Assembly: GCA_958496175.1 (NCBI GenBank)
Contig: OY292277.1
Span: 48,433,050 to 48,497,049 of the forward strand
Length of the DNA stretch: 64,000 bases
DNA from: Sisyra terminalis
Lineage: Eukaryota > Arthropoda > Insecta > Neuroptera > Sisyridae
Direction of reading: 5' to 3'
Part shown: positions 29,040-38,597 of the stretch, piece by piece
Layout of the letters: the number at the start of each line of letters is the position of its first letter
Numbering within the stretch: the stretch's first letter is position 1
Translations under genes and position numbers: made by a program
The notes under the pieces: model-generated
What the model was told of the DNA's origin: nothing
The model's input: only the letters and a program-made list of their open reading frames with translations
Database searches by the model: none

Positions 29040-30137
29040 AAATTCAAATTATTTCGATCAAAAAAAATATTCATTTTTCTACAAATCTCATAAGAATTGT
29101 TTATATATGAGTTTTAACGTCATTTACATATATCATATGATAGCCGCATCGCTAAGGTCGCCGCCACTACCGGAGCTGAGGTCCCTGGTTCGAATCCCGA
29201 AGGGGTAAGTGTTTTTTCTTAAATATAATAATTGATTTCTATTCCTTACAGCTTATCCTGTCACTAATTAACATTAATAATTGTTTCCAGACATTGTATC
29301 ATCGAAATATTCGATCGAACAGTTCCAACCTTTCGGGGTTGGAAATGATCGATCGATCGATCGATGATGCAATATATTTTTCATTTTATTTTTGCTCATT
29401 GGTTTTGTGACGTCACTCAATTTCATATATATGACGTCCCACATACGTCGCCATCCAATGACGTCATTCCCGAAAAAAATCGAAAAATTAGCGAATTTTC
29501 GATTTTCGTGAAATCGGATATTGGGAATGGCTTAGTTACGTAACGGGAGGCCTAAAAAACATATCCTATAGTCAATTTTTTTCGAAAATTTTCCGGCCGA
29601 AATTTTGATGAATCCCAAAAATAGGCCAATATTGCCGATTTTTTGCACTTTTTTCAACTTTAACGCCGTTTTAAGCGAAAACTATCGATCGTAGGTTAAC
29701 GATAGTAGGCTCATTCGATAGCGCTTGAATTACTCTATCGATGGTGTAAATTTGGCCCCGGAAAACCTTAAGGAAAAAAACTTTTTTTTTCAACTTGTCA
29801 GAAATTTCATTTCGTCGACTAAATGTACGTCGAATTTATGATTTTTTTTTTGTCGAATTTTTTAACGAAATTCTCACCATAGATACATTAAGTTGCCATC
29901 AAAGCATATATATATAAAAATCTCAACTTTTCGATATCGTTAATGGTTTTTTTCGATTTTTAAATTTCTCCTATTGTGCGAGCTAATGCTATTTAAATAC
30001 AAATTTGTTTTGTTAGAAAAAGGATCAAGGACCTTAAAATGTTGCAATTTTATTCCTCAACTTTTCCAAACGTCACACGGAGCTGCTTTGGAGAAAGTAT
30101 TTCCGGAAAATTCCAAGAAAATCTCAAGGTCAATTCT
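29040..30137 (+). repeat. Palindrome module U1 (~1 kb)
   Basis: First of four related modules. In order it holds a tRNA-like stretch with a B box (29,187-29,197), a GTAAGT at 29,205 followed by AT-rich DNA and TTTCCAG near 29,290, a block reading TTCCAACCTTTCGGGGTTGGAA, a GATCGATC run (29,348-29,366), TGACGTCA octamers (29,408, 29,459), TCGATAGCGCTTGAATTACT, and AAAAAGGATCAAGG (30,017-30,030) near the centre of its local palindrome. It matches U4 on the opposite strand very closely and U2 more loosely. Confidence 0.8.
29139..29205 (+). other. tRNA-like pol III promoter motif in module U1
   Basis: GC-rich island in AT-rich DNA with a perfect eukaryotic B box (GGTTCGAATCC, 29,187-29,197) preceded by a weak A-box-like TAGCCGCATCG (29,141-29,151). 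The ends do not pair into an acceptor stem, so it is not called as a tRNA gene. It looks like a tRNA-derived head of the sort found in SINEs. The motif runs directly into GTAAGT. Confidence 0.55.
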
Positions 30138-31200
30138 ATTTCACCAGATCGATTTTCATGGAATTTTCCGGAAAAAATTTAACCATAGGTTCTCCATGTT
30201 AAGATCGGAAAAGATGTCAAATCACATTGCATACTTTTAATATCCTTGATCCTTTTTTACTATAAAACATAAATGTTTTCAAATGAAGTTACGTCACAAC
30301 ATATTAATCTTTAATATCGAAAAAAACGATTAAGGGGATCGAAAAGTTGAGATTTTTCGGTATTGGGCCTTCCTTCGTAACATTGTGTAGCTATGGTGCG
30401 AATTTCATCGGAAAATTCGAAGAAAAAATATTCGAATTTTTTTTTTATAAAATCGACGAGCATCGGGTCGACGAAATGAAATTTCTGTAAGGTTGAAAAA
30501 AAAAGTTTTTCCCCTTAAGCTTTTCCGGGACCAAATTTACACCATCGATAGAGTAATTCAAGCGCTATCGAATAAGCTAGCTATCGATAACCTACGATCG
30601 TTAGTTTTCGCTCAAATTGACGTTAAAGTTGGAAAAAGTGTAAAAAAGTGTCAATTTTGACCAGTTTTTCAGATTTCTTGGGATTTAGGCCAAAAAATTT
30701 TCCCAAAAAAAAAATGAAAAATTCAAAAAAAGGATATGATTTTTAGGCCTCTCGCAACATCCTTATGCCATACACCAAATCCTATTTTACTAAAATCGAA
30801 AATTCGATATCCTCCCCCTCATTTTTTCGGGAATGACGTCATTTGATGACGTCAGTGAGTGACGTCACATATGCGGGATCAAAAACAAAAATTTATAACT
30901 CATCGATCGATCCATTTCCAACCCCGAAAGGCTGGAACTTCTCGATCGAATATTTCGTCCTTACAAACTCTGGAAACAAGGATTAATGTTATTACATGAT
31001 ATTATATGCTGTAAGGAATAATTATTAATTATAATATTTGAAATAAAACCTGGGTCCAGGTCCATCCGGGAATCGAACTCGTGATCTTCCGCTCGTGAGG
31101 TGCCACTCATATCCACATTGCCACGTGAGTTATATGTATTGTTCGTTAAAACTTATATTTAAACAATTCTTAATCAATCGAGACTTAGAAAATTGTTTCG
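30138..31200 (-). repeat. Palindrome module U2 (~1 kb)
   Basis: Reverse-oriented, diverged copy of U1. CCTTGATCCTTTTTT at 30,243-30,257 mirrors 30,017-30,030, and AACCCCGAAAGGCTGGAA near 30,920 mirrors the U1 hairpin block. Three perfect TGACGTCA octamers lie within 34 bp (30,834, 30,847, 30,860). On the minus strand a tRNA-like stretch with A and B boxes lies at 31,060-31,130. Confidence 0.8.
31060..31130 (-). other. tRNA-like pol III promoter motif in module U2
   Basis: On the minus strand an A box TGGCAATGTGG (31,123-31,113) and a B box GAGTTCGATTCC (about 31,080-31,069) are spaced as in tRNA genes. No convincing acceptor stem is seen. Mirrored at 31,942-32,010. Confidence 0.6.
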
Positions 31201-31870
31201 ATCGAAATAATTTTAAGTTCCCAACAATTTTCGATCCAAACATATTTAAACTAAAATTGGTAGAGATGTCTTAATGTTTTAATATTTTTCTAGATTATTT
31301 TATTTCCTCTAAGTATTGATTTATGCAAATACTAATTATTTATTATTAATTATTTGAGTTTAAAAAACTTAAAACTTAGTATTATACGACGCCGAAATGC
31401 CATTAGAATTTCATTGGAAGCTTTGAGTTCATCGCATATTACTATAGATGGCAATGAAATCTTAAAGTACAATTTATGTTTTTGTCGCCATCTATGACAC
31501 TATAACTAAACTATAAAAACTAATTGTGATTTGAACCATTTTAAGTTTACTGAGCCACCTATGCATTATGATCAATACTATTGACAAATTAAGTTAAAAC
31601 AATTTTAAGATTTCATTGCCATCTATAGTAATATGCGCTGAACTCAAAGCTTCCAATCAAATTCTAAACGCATTTCGGCGTCGTATAATACTAAGTTTTA
31701 AGTCTTTTTAACTCAAATAATTAATAATAAATAATTAGTATTGGATTAATCAATACTTTGAGAAAATAAAATAATGTAGAAGAACATTTAAACATCAAGA
31801 CATCTTTACCAAATGAAATATAAAGCTACTTTTGATAGATCATTAATTGGAACTTACAATTATTTCGATC
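31201..31870. repeat. Centre of the large palindrome
   Basis: This AT-rich spacer between modules U2 and U3 is itself symmetric. TAATTATTTATTATTAATTATTTGAG near 31,340 mirrors 31,710, and the block around GACGCCGAAATGCCATTAGAATT (31,390) mirrors AAATTCTAAACGCATTTCGGCGTC (31,660). The non-symmetric core is only about 100 bp (roughly 31,490-31,590). No reading frame is seen. Confidence 0.75.
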
Positions 31871-32932
31871 GAAACAATTTTCTAAGTCTCGATTGATTAA
31901 GAATTGTTTAAATATAAGTTTTAACGAACAATACATATAACTCACGTGGCAATGTGGATATGAGCGGCACCTCACGAGCGGAAGATCACGAGTTCGATTC
32001 CCGGATGGACCTGGACCCAGGTTTTATTTCAAATATTATAATTAATAATTATTCCTTACAGCATATAATATCATGTAATAACATTAATCCTTGTTTCCAG
32101 AGTTTGTAAGGACGAAATATTCGATCGAGAAGTTCCAGCCTTTCGGGGTTGGAAATGGATCGATCGATGAGTTATAAATTTTTGTTTTTGATCCCGCATA
32201 TGTGACGTCACTCACTGACGTCATCAAATGACGTCATTCCCGAAAAAATGAGGGGGAGGATATCGAATTTTCGATTTTAGTAAAATAGGATTTGGTGTAT
32301 GGCATAAGGATGTTGCGAGAGGCCTAAAAATCATATCCTTTTTTTGAATTTTTCATTTTTTTTTTGGGAAAATTTTTTGGCCAAAATCCCAAGAAATCTG
32401 AAAAACTGGTCAAAATTGACACTTTTTTACACTTTTTCCAACTTTAACGTCAATTTGAGCGAAAACTAACGATCGTAGGTTATCGATAGCTAGCTTATTC
32501 GATAGCGCTTGAATTACTCTATCGATGGTGTAAATTTGGTCCCGGAAAAGCTTAAGGGGAAAAACTTTTTTTTTCAACCTTACAGAAATTTCATTTCGTC
32601 GACCCGATGCTCGTCGATTTTATAAAAAAAAAATTCGAATATTTTTTCTTCGAATTTTCCGATGAAATTCGCACCATAGCTACACAATGTTTCGAAGGAA
32701 GGCCCAATACCGAAAAATCTCAACTTTTCGATCCCCTTAATCGTTTTTTTCGATATTAAAGATTAATATGTTGTGACGTAACTTCATTTGAAAACATTTA
32801 TGTTTTATAGTAAAAAAGGATCAAGGATATTAAAAGTATGCAATGTGATTTGACATCTTTTCCGATCTTAACATGGAGAACCTATGGTTAAATTTTTTCC
32901 GGAAAATTCCATGAAAATCGATCTGGTGAAAT
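31871..32932 (+). repeat. Palindrome module U3 (~1 kb)
   Basis: Near-identical reverse complement of U2. The tRNA-like stretch is at 31,942-32,010 on the plus strand, TGACGTCA octamers are at 32,203, 32,216 and 32,229, and CGATCGATGA lies at 32,161. It continues to the local centre near 32,933. Confidence 0.8.
31942..32012 (+). other. tRNA-like pol III promoter motif in module U3
   Basis: A box TGGCAATGTGG (31,947-31,957) and B box GAGTTCGATTCC (31,990-32,001), followed by CCTGGACCCAGG, which can form a short hairpin. No acceptor stem pairing is visible, so it is tRNA-like rather than a tRNA gene. Confidence 0.6.
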
Positions 32933-34050
32933 AGATTTGACCTTGAGATTTTCTTGGAATTTTCCGGAAATACTTTCTCCAAAGCAGCTCCGTGTGACGT
33001 TTGGAAAAGTTGAGGAATAAAATTGCAACATTTTAAGATCCTTGATCCTTTTTCTAACAAAACAAATTTGTATTTAAATAGCATTAGCTCGCACAATAGG
33101 AGAAATTTAATAATCGAAAAAAATCATTAACGATATCGAAAAGTTGAGATTTTTATATATATATGCTTTGATGGCAACTTAATGTATCTATGGTGAGAAT
33201 TTCGATAAAAAATTCGACAAAAAAAAAATCATAAATTCGACGTACATTTAGTCGACGAAATGAAATTTCTGACAAGTTGAAAAAAAAAGTTTTTTTCCTT
33301 AAGGTTTTCCGGGGCCAAATTTACACCATCGATAGAGTAATTCAAGCGCTATCGAATGAGCCTACTATCGTTAACCTACGATCGATAGTTTTCGCTTAAA
33401 ACGGCGTTAAAGTTGAAAAAAGTGCAAAAAATCGGCAATATTGGCCTATTTTTGGGATTCCTCAAAATTTCGGCCGGAAAATTTTCGAAAAAAATTGACT
33501 ATAGGATATGTTTTTTAGGCCTCCCGTGACGTAACTAAGCCATTCCCAGAATCCTACTTCATAAAAACCGAAAATTCGATCATTTTTCAATTTTTTTCGG
33601 GAATGACGTCATTGGGTGACGTCATTGGATGGCGACGTATGTGTGACGTCATATATATGAAATTGAGTGACGTCACATAACCAATGAGCAAAAATAAAAT
33701 GAAAAATATGATGCATCATCGATCGATCGATCGATCATTTCCAACCCCGAAAGGTTGGAACTGTTTGATCGAATATTTCGATGATACAATGTCTGGAAAC
33801 AATTATTAATGTTAATTAGTGACAGGATAAGCTGTAAGGAATAGAAATCAATTATTATATTAAAGAAAAAACACTTACCCCTCGGGATGCGAACCAGGGA
33901 CCTCAGCTCCGGTAGTGGCGGCGACCTTAGCGATGCGGCTATCATATGATATATGTAAATGACGTTAAAACTCATATATAAACTATTCTAATGAGATTTG
34001 TAGAAAAATGAAAAATGCTTTCGATCGAAATAATTAGAATTTCCCAACCA
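32933..34050 (-). repeat. Palindrome module U4 (~1 kb)
   Basis: Near-identical reverse complement of U1. Four TGACGTCA octamers lie at 33,604, 33,617, 33,644 and 33,668, a GATCGATC run lies at about 33,718-33,736, and the tRNA-like stretch on the minus strand has its B box at 33,885-33,895. A 100-codon frame on the minus strand (33,673-33,975) is unlikely to be a gene. Confidence 0.8.
33880..33945 (-). other. tRNA-like pol III promoter motif in module U4
   Basis: Mirror of the U1 motif. The B box reads GGTTCGCATCC on the minus strand (33,895-33,885), with one change from U1, and is again followed by GGGGTAAGT. Confidence 0.5.
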
Positions 34051-34054
34051 TATT

Positions 34055-34250
34055 CGAACCATAGCTGCTCCATGTTAAAGTTGGAAAAGTTGTCCAAAAA
34101 CATTGCAACATTTTAAGATCCATGATCCTTTTTTTTCGTAAAAACAAAATTCTATTTCAATAGAATTTCTTCTTAAAAGAAAGACATTTATTATAATCGC
34201 AAAAAAACGATTATGGACATAGAAAAGTTAAAATATTTTTCGATACTGGC
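34055..34250 (-). repeat. Extra partial module copy present only in the right arm
   Basis: About 190 bp here has no counterpart at the mirrored place in the left arm (near 29,020). Its sequence (CTCCATGTTAAAGTTGGAAA, then AAGATCCATGATCC, then AAAAAAACGATTATGG) is a diverged version of the inner part of the 1-kb module around 30,195-30,340. It explains why outer landmarks sum to about 63,315 while inner ones sum to about 63,070. Confidence 0.65.
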
Positions 34251-34639
34251 TTTTATCGAATTATTCGATAATTTATCGAAAAACAATATACCTAGGTTTC
34301 TTACCTTATTAATTTTATTAAACCTACCTATAATATTATATCTTTTATTATACTCACCTTCTTATTAATTTAACTCTTATATGTATTCTAACTGTAAAAA
34401 AAAATCTGAAATATAAAATTTAAGAGGATGGGTGGGGTAAATTGAATTGAAACTATGTATTCTATTAAATTAAATTTATTAATGTTAAATATCAATTAAA
34501 TATGTACAATGAAACAATAACAGTTTTTTTTTGCATATTTACAATTGTTTATATAAATTAATATGTGTACCAGTATTAATTGTTATAATATTATAGAAAT
34601 TTTTAACTTAATAAAATATCTTTTGATTTTTCTGATATA

Positions 34640-35050
34640 TTGATTATTTATCACTTAAACCACTTTATCACTTCACTTCACTTCACTGATTTATTGAAAC
34701 ACAATTTGCACCACTGATTGTTGTAGTAAATCCCTTGGTATTCCTTTCGGTAGATACCAATTGTGGAAATGATGGATCCTTGATGAATTGATTGAAGATT
34801 CTCGAACAATGCGCATCCATTCTTCAAACGTCCATTTGAAAATGATGAACAATTCCAATCCAATCAATAATTCTCTAATGTCTTCGATCTGCTTCCCTGT
34901 AGGTAGTGAAAAATTCAATTAGAACAATATTTACAATTTTCAACAACAATAGCACTTACTAAACATTAATCAGCCAAAAGGATGATAATTGTTTCAACCC
35001 CAACAAAAATGCTCTTGTCCTCAATTTTCAGGTAACTTCAATCTGTAAAA
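34640..35050 (-). pseudogene. Exon-like blocks in right palindrome arm
   Basis: Mirror counterpart of the blocks at 28,264-28,700. On the minus strand, TTTTACAG near 35,045 opens an exon-like block that ends at GTAAGT near 34,955. CTACCTACAG near 34,900 opens a second block holding two overlapping short frames (34,918-34,691 and 34,863-34,678). Both splice-site pairs are kept although the arms have diverged, which hints at past or present transcription. The product is unknown. Confidence 0.4.
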
Positions 35051-35270
35051 TTACATTGATTTAAATTAATAAAACAAGTCATAGGTCAATTTACATCAAG
35101 TTGTAAACTAGGGATTAATGCGGCAACTTAATTACATTGATGAACAAATGGTTGCCTAACATCAACAATTTGTAAATAAACGGATAAGAACAATGATGAT
35201 ATTTCCTGATGAGGGTAACTTTTATGGAAGATTTATAAAATTACGCCCACAGGAGGATTATAATTAGATT

Positions 35271-36430
35271 TTTTTTTTGAATTCTGTGCAAAAGGACACT
35301 CACAATATCAATTCAAAGTTTCAAAAAGGATAATTTTCAAGTGCATTAAAAGAATATAAGGTATGGTTTTTTTCGCCGAAACTGTGCACAATATTTTAGA
35401 TTGAAACATCCTTAATGTGATTGCATAAAAATAATTTGCAAATATTTGCTAGATCCTTAAGAAATCGAAACAGGAATATAAGGAGTTGAAAAAGCTTACA
35501 CTAAATTTGCCCTTAAATTGGTCGATTTTCGAAGGGTGCGTTTTTCTTATGAGGTCCACTTTTAGCAACGGATTATTAAACAATACCTTTTTGTGAAATG
35601 TAATGTGAAAAAATTATTGTCCTGTGTCCTAAAGGACACTCACAATATCATTTCAAAGTTTCAAAAAGGACAATTTTCAAGTGCACATTAAGGATTAAAC
35701 GGAAGTTTTTTTCGCTTCAAATGAGTACAATATTTTAGATTGATTCATCCTTAATGTAACTGCATAAAAATAATTTGCAAATATTCGCTAGATCCCTGGG
35801 AAATAGAAACAGGAATATAAGGAGGTGAAAAAGTTTGCACCAAATTTGCCCTAAAATTGGTTGCTTTTTGAAGGGTGACATTTCCTTATGAGGGCTATTT
35901 TTAGCAGCGGATTATTAAACAATGCCCTTTCGTAAAATGCATTGTGAAAAAATTTTTGTCCTGTGTGCAGATGGACACTAGTAATATCATTTCAAAGTTT
36001 CAAAAAGGACAATTTTTCAATGCATAAAAAGGATATAAGGCATGTTTTTTTAGCTGAAACTAAGCATTATATTTTAGACTGAATCATGCTTAATGGAGTT
36101 GCATAAAAATAATTTGCAAATATTTACTAGATCCTTGGGAAATCGAAACAGGAATATAAAGAGTTGAAAAAGCTTGCACCAAATTTGCCCTAAAGTTGGT
36201 CGATTTTCGCAGGGTGACTTTTCCTTATGAGGGCCATTTTTAGCAACGGATTATTAAACAATGCCCTTTCGTGAAATGTAATGTGAAAATTTTTTTGTCC
36301 CGTGTGCAAAAGGACACCCACAATATAATTTCAAAGTTTCAAAAAGGACTATTTTCTTGAGCATAATAAGGATATAAGGATAGTTTTTTTCGCTGAACCT
36401 GAGCACAATATTTTAGATTGAATTTTGTTG
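35271..36430 (-). repeat. Degenerate satellite copies, inverted orientation
   Basis: About 3.4 copies of the 340-bp monomer in reverse orientation. The landmark AGTTTCAAAAAGGA recurs at about 35,312, 35,656, 35,994 and 36,333. Copies are much more diverged from each other and from the main array than the main array's own monomers are, as expected for the old edge of a satellite block. The junction at 35,270 mirrors the junction at 28,045 (ATCTAATTATAATCC against ATCTCATTATAATCC). Confidence 0.9.
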
Positions 36431-36779
36431 TACTTTATTAAGTTGGTGTAAAAGGATATATGTTTTTTTTGTACATAAGGATTGCAAATTAAATTCAACA
36501 AAAAGTTTTCTTTATTTCGAAAAACAATTTAAAAAGTTTAAAATAATGGTATATTAACAATTAAAAATTATACACTTGAAAATGGGCACATATCGCATCA
36601 AAATTTACATGGAAAACAAACTTGAACATATTGTTATATGTTGTTTAAATATTGTTCACTTTTATGAAATTTATAACTTAAATTTTTCTTTTAAATAAAA
36701 TTTTTAATTCGAGAGTATTTATTGTTAGGTATGTTATATGTAATTACTGGATTTACAATGGTTTAATATGTATTTATAG
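36431..36779. other. AT-rich spacer between satellite edge and K2P gene
   Basis: No gene, repeat unit or RNA feature is seen. It is the only unique DNA between degenerate satellite and the 3' end of the channel gene. Confidence 0.6.
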
Positions 36780-36785
36780 TTTATT
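36780..36785 (-). terminator. Poly(A) signal of the K2P gene
   Basis: AATAAA on the minus strand, about 70 bases downstream of the distal stop codon (36,857-36,855) and over 500 bases downstream of the proximal TGA. The long, protein-like stretch between the two stops would otherwise be an unusually codon-like 3' UTR. Confidence 0.55.
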
Positions 36786-36854
36786 AAGATATTTTTTTTT
36801 TATAAATATGAATTTAGTATAATCGATAAAAATGATTACTTATAGTTTACATTG

Positions 36855-37286
36855 TCACATAAAAATATCATCCACATTTAAACTTTTCCTTGCGTTGACT
36901 TGTGGAGTGGCTCCAGTTTGTTCATCCTCAAACGTTACCATTTTGGTACCACTGGTTTTTTCTTTCGGTCCTGGACAATCCGTACGCGGTTTGTTGTTAT
37001 TGACTCGAACAACACGTTGAGTCGATACAAATCCAATATCGTTAGCAATACCGGCTAAATTAAATTCACTAACCGACCGTGGTACAAAATATTCAACCAG
37101 TGCATCCGTACCGGTGGAACGACGTACTGGTGTGTTTCTCTGAAATTGTTGGCATTGTTTGTATGGGTATTCGGATTTTTTCCTCGGCAAACTATTGTGC
37201 TGCAATGGTACGGTGATAGAAGAGAAACGTTTTTGCGGCGCTGGAGGAGTCTTAATCACTGGAGTACTCTCCATGTTGGACCTATG
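36855..37286 (-). CDS. C-terminal extension of K2P channel beyond in-frame TGA
   Basis: This is an open frame of 143 codons in exactly the same frame as the channel, directly after its TGA stop (37,289-37,287), ending at TGA 36,857-36,855. The first codons read CAT AGG TCC AAC, then ATG GAG. The peptide has Pro/Ser/Arg-rich stretches and a tidy block, EYFVPRSVSEFNLAG, near the middle, and looks like a genuine cytoplasmic tail rather than UTR. The stop context TCC-TGA-C is the kind known to be leaky in insects. Options: functional readthrough, a recent nonsense mutation, a sequence error, or use of a separate downstream ATG (unlikely). A 14-base GT...AG string spans the stop but is far too short to be an intron. 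Confidence 0.65.
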   Translation of the reverse strand, partial: HRSNMESTPVIKTPPAPQKRFSSITVPLQHNSLPRKKSEYPYKQCQQFQRNTPVRRSTGTDALVEYFVPRSVSEFNLAGIANDIGFVSTQRVVRVNNNKPRTDCPGPKEKTSGTKMVTFEDEQTGATPQVNARKSLNVDDIFM

Positions 37287-38597
37287 TCAGGATACCACCG
37301 ACATGGGTATTTCTTCGTCCTGTGCATAGTACTGGTTGTAATCATGATGGGATGTCTTATCATTTCCACATAGACGACCCATTGAACGAATTAAAGCATT
37401 CAAATCATCTTGCAATAAATTGAAACACATGGCTATCAAAGCCATTCCTACCAGAATATAAATGGAACATATCCCATGTGATAGGTCTTCGGCTTGTTCT
37501 CCAGGAACTAAATCACCGAAGCCAATGGTTCCAAGGCTCGTAAAACAAAAATATGAACCTTCCAACAATGACCAATTCTCCAGACGATTAAACAATAGTG
37601 CACCTCCGGCTACATACAATACAATTATTACAATGCAAAGTGAAACAGGAATGGTAACAATTTGACTACAATAACGACGTGGTAAATGATCACTATCCTT
37701 ATAAAACTGCACTAATTTAGAATCAACTGATACGTGATTGTGGTTCACGTTTGGCTGAGTATTTGGTTGTTGCTTTTTTAAGCTATTCGGTGATCCGCAA
37801 ACTTTTGAATACAGATATCGTAAAGTTCTTGCAAGAATCTCCCCCATTGTCGATAAATAAATCAACATTAATGGTATTCCAATCACTGCGTATAGAATTG
37901 TGATTAACTTTCCCATTGGAGTTCTAGGTGATACACTTCCATACCCTAAAAATTAACAAAAATTAGACCATAATTGTCAAACAATTTTTAAGATGTTTCG
38001 CTTACCAATTGTAGTTATCAGAGTTAAGGAGTACAAAAACGATGAACCAAAAGTCCAGCGATGGGAATGATGATAAAACATGGTTCCCGTACGTGATAAG
38101 TGGCCTCCATGACTTCCACTTAATCGTAAAGCCCGAACCAAAGAATCCTGGAACTCCATCACTTCTTGCGCGGCCAATCTTGTCCAGTTATCTTTATACA
38201 AAATATTCAAATCCTCCGTAATACTCCACAAACGATCGACAGTTCTCGATCGAATTTCCGCGCCCAGAATCACTTCCATCGCTGGCTTCGAAGCCGCTAC
38301 CGAAGTTTCGCCAAATGATCCACCCTCTATTGTCATAAAGGTGAAGGCGCCCAGTAGAGTGTAGCCTAAAACCAGGCAACATATTCCGAGGCTGGCCAAG
38401 AATGAGGCCGGTGCTGGACAACAGCAAAAGATTGGATCTCGTTGGTATATTATTTGGCTAGGTGGACGACGAAAACAGCAAGCACGCGGGGCGGTCGAGG
38501 GTGATCCCGGAGGAGAAGTTCGTCGTCTGGATGATGTATGGTACGGTTGATGAGGAAATCCGGTGAACGGCGGTGATGCTGATTGATCGACAATCAT
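37287..38597 (-). CDS. Two-pore-domain (K2P) potassium channel, 2 exons shown
   Basis: Exon A 38,597-38,006 joins exon B 37,945-37,287 to give 416 residues. K2P channels sit in the plasma membrane and carry background potassium current; each subunit has four membrane helices and two pore loops. Seen here: a Cys/Pro/Ser-rich cytoplasmic N-terminus (1-62), M1 (about 66-89), the first filter TTIGYG (195-200) split by the intron, M2 (about 211-233), a polar loop, M3 (about 295-312), the second filter TIGFGD (337-342) and M4 (about 356-375). The start at 38,597 is supported by an in-frame TGA 15-16 codons upstream and an A at -3. It is insect K2P-like; I cannot assign a named subfamily. The frame continues past the stop (see 36,855-37,286), giving 560 residues if the TGA is read through. 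Confidence 0.93.
37946..38005 (-). other. 60-bp intron in K2P gene
   Basis: Donor ATTG|GTAAGC and acceptor TTTTTAG|GGTATGG. Joining gives GGG TAT GGA, completing the selectivity filter Gly-Tyr-Gly, which fixes both splice sites. Sixty bases is a typical short insect intron. Confidence 0.93.

Larger units (their letters stand above)
28046..35270. repeat. ~7.2-kb nested inverted repeat (palindrome of palindromes)
   Basis: Sequence from 28,046 reads again, reverse-complemented, up to 35,270. Paired landmarks are 28,396 with 34,918, 29,142 with 33,940, 30,017-30,257 with the region around 32,930, and ACTATAGATGGCAATGAAAT near 31,441 with its complement near 31,625. The centre is near 31,535. Inner arms are almost identical: matching 88-codon frames at 29,974-30,240 and 32,830-33,096 differ at two residues. 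Outer arms (28,046-29,000 with 34,250-35,270) are clearly more diverged by eye. Each arm is itself an imperfect palindrome, centred near 30,137 and 32,933, giving four alternately oriented modules of about 1 kb. Satellite flanks both sides in mirrored orientation. It could be a large foldback transposon, or an inverted duplication at the satellite edge that captured one. Confidence 0.9.

Noticed and set aside
29139..29205. True tRNA gene
   Set aside because: B box is good but there is no pairing acceptor stem and no convincing anticodon arm; kept only as tRNA-like.
29974..33096. Paired 88-codon frames in the palindrome arms as a conserved gene
   Set aside because: They begin at TTG, sit across a local palindrome, and their similarity is explained by the near-identical inner arms.
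33673..33975. 100-codon minus-strand frame as a gene
   Set aside because: It runs through the tRNA-like motif, intron-like stretch and GATCGATC run; the mirror copy at 29,101-29,410 is not open in the same way.
37272..37300. Mini-intron removing the K2P stop (GTATCCTGACATAG)
   Set aside because: It has GT and AG ends but is only 14 bases, well below any known spliceosomal intron size in insects.
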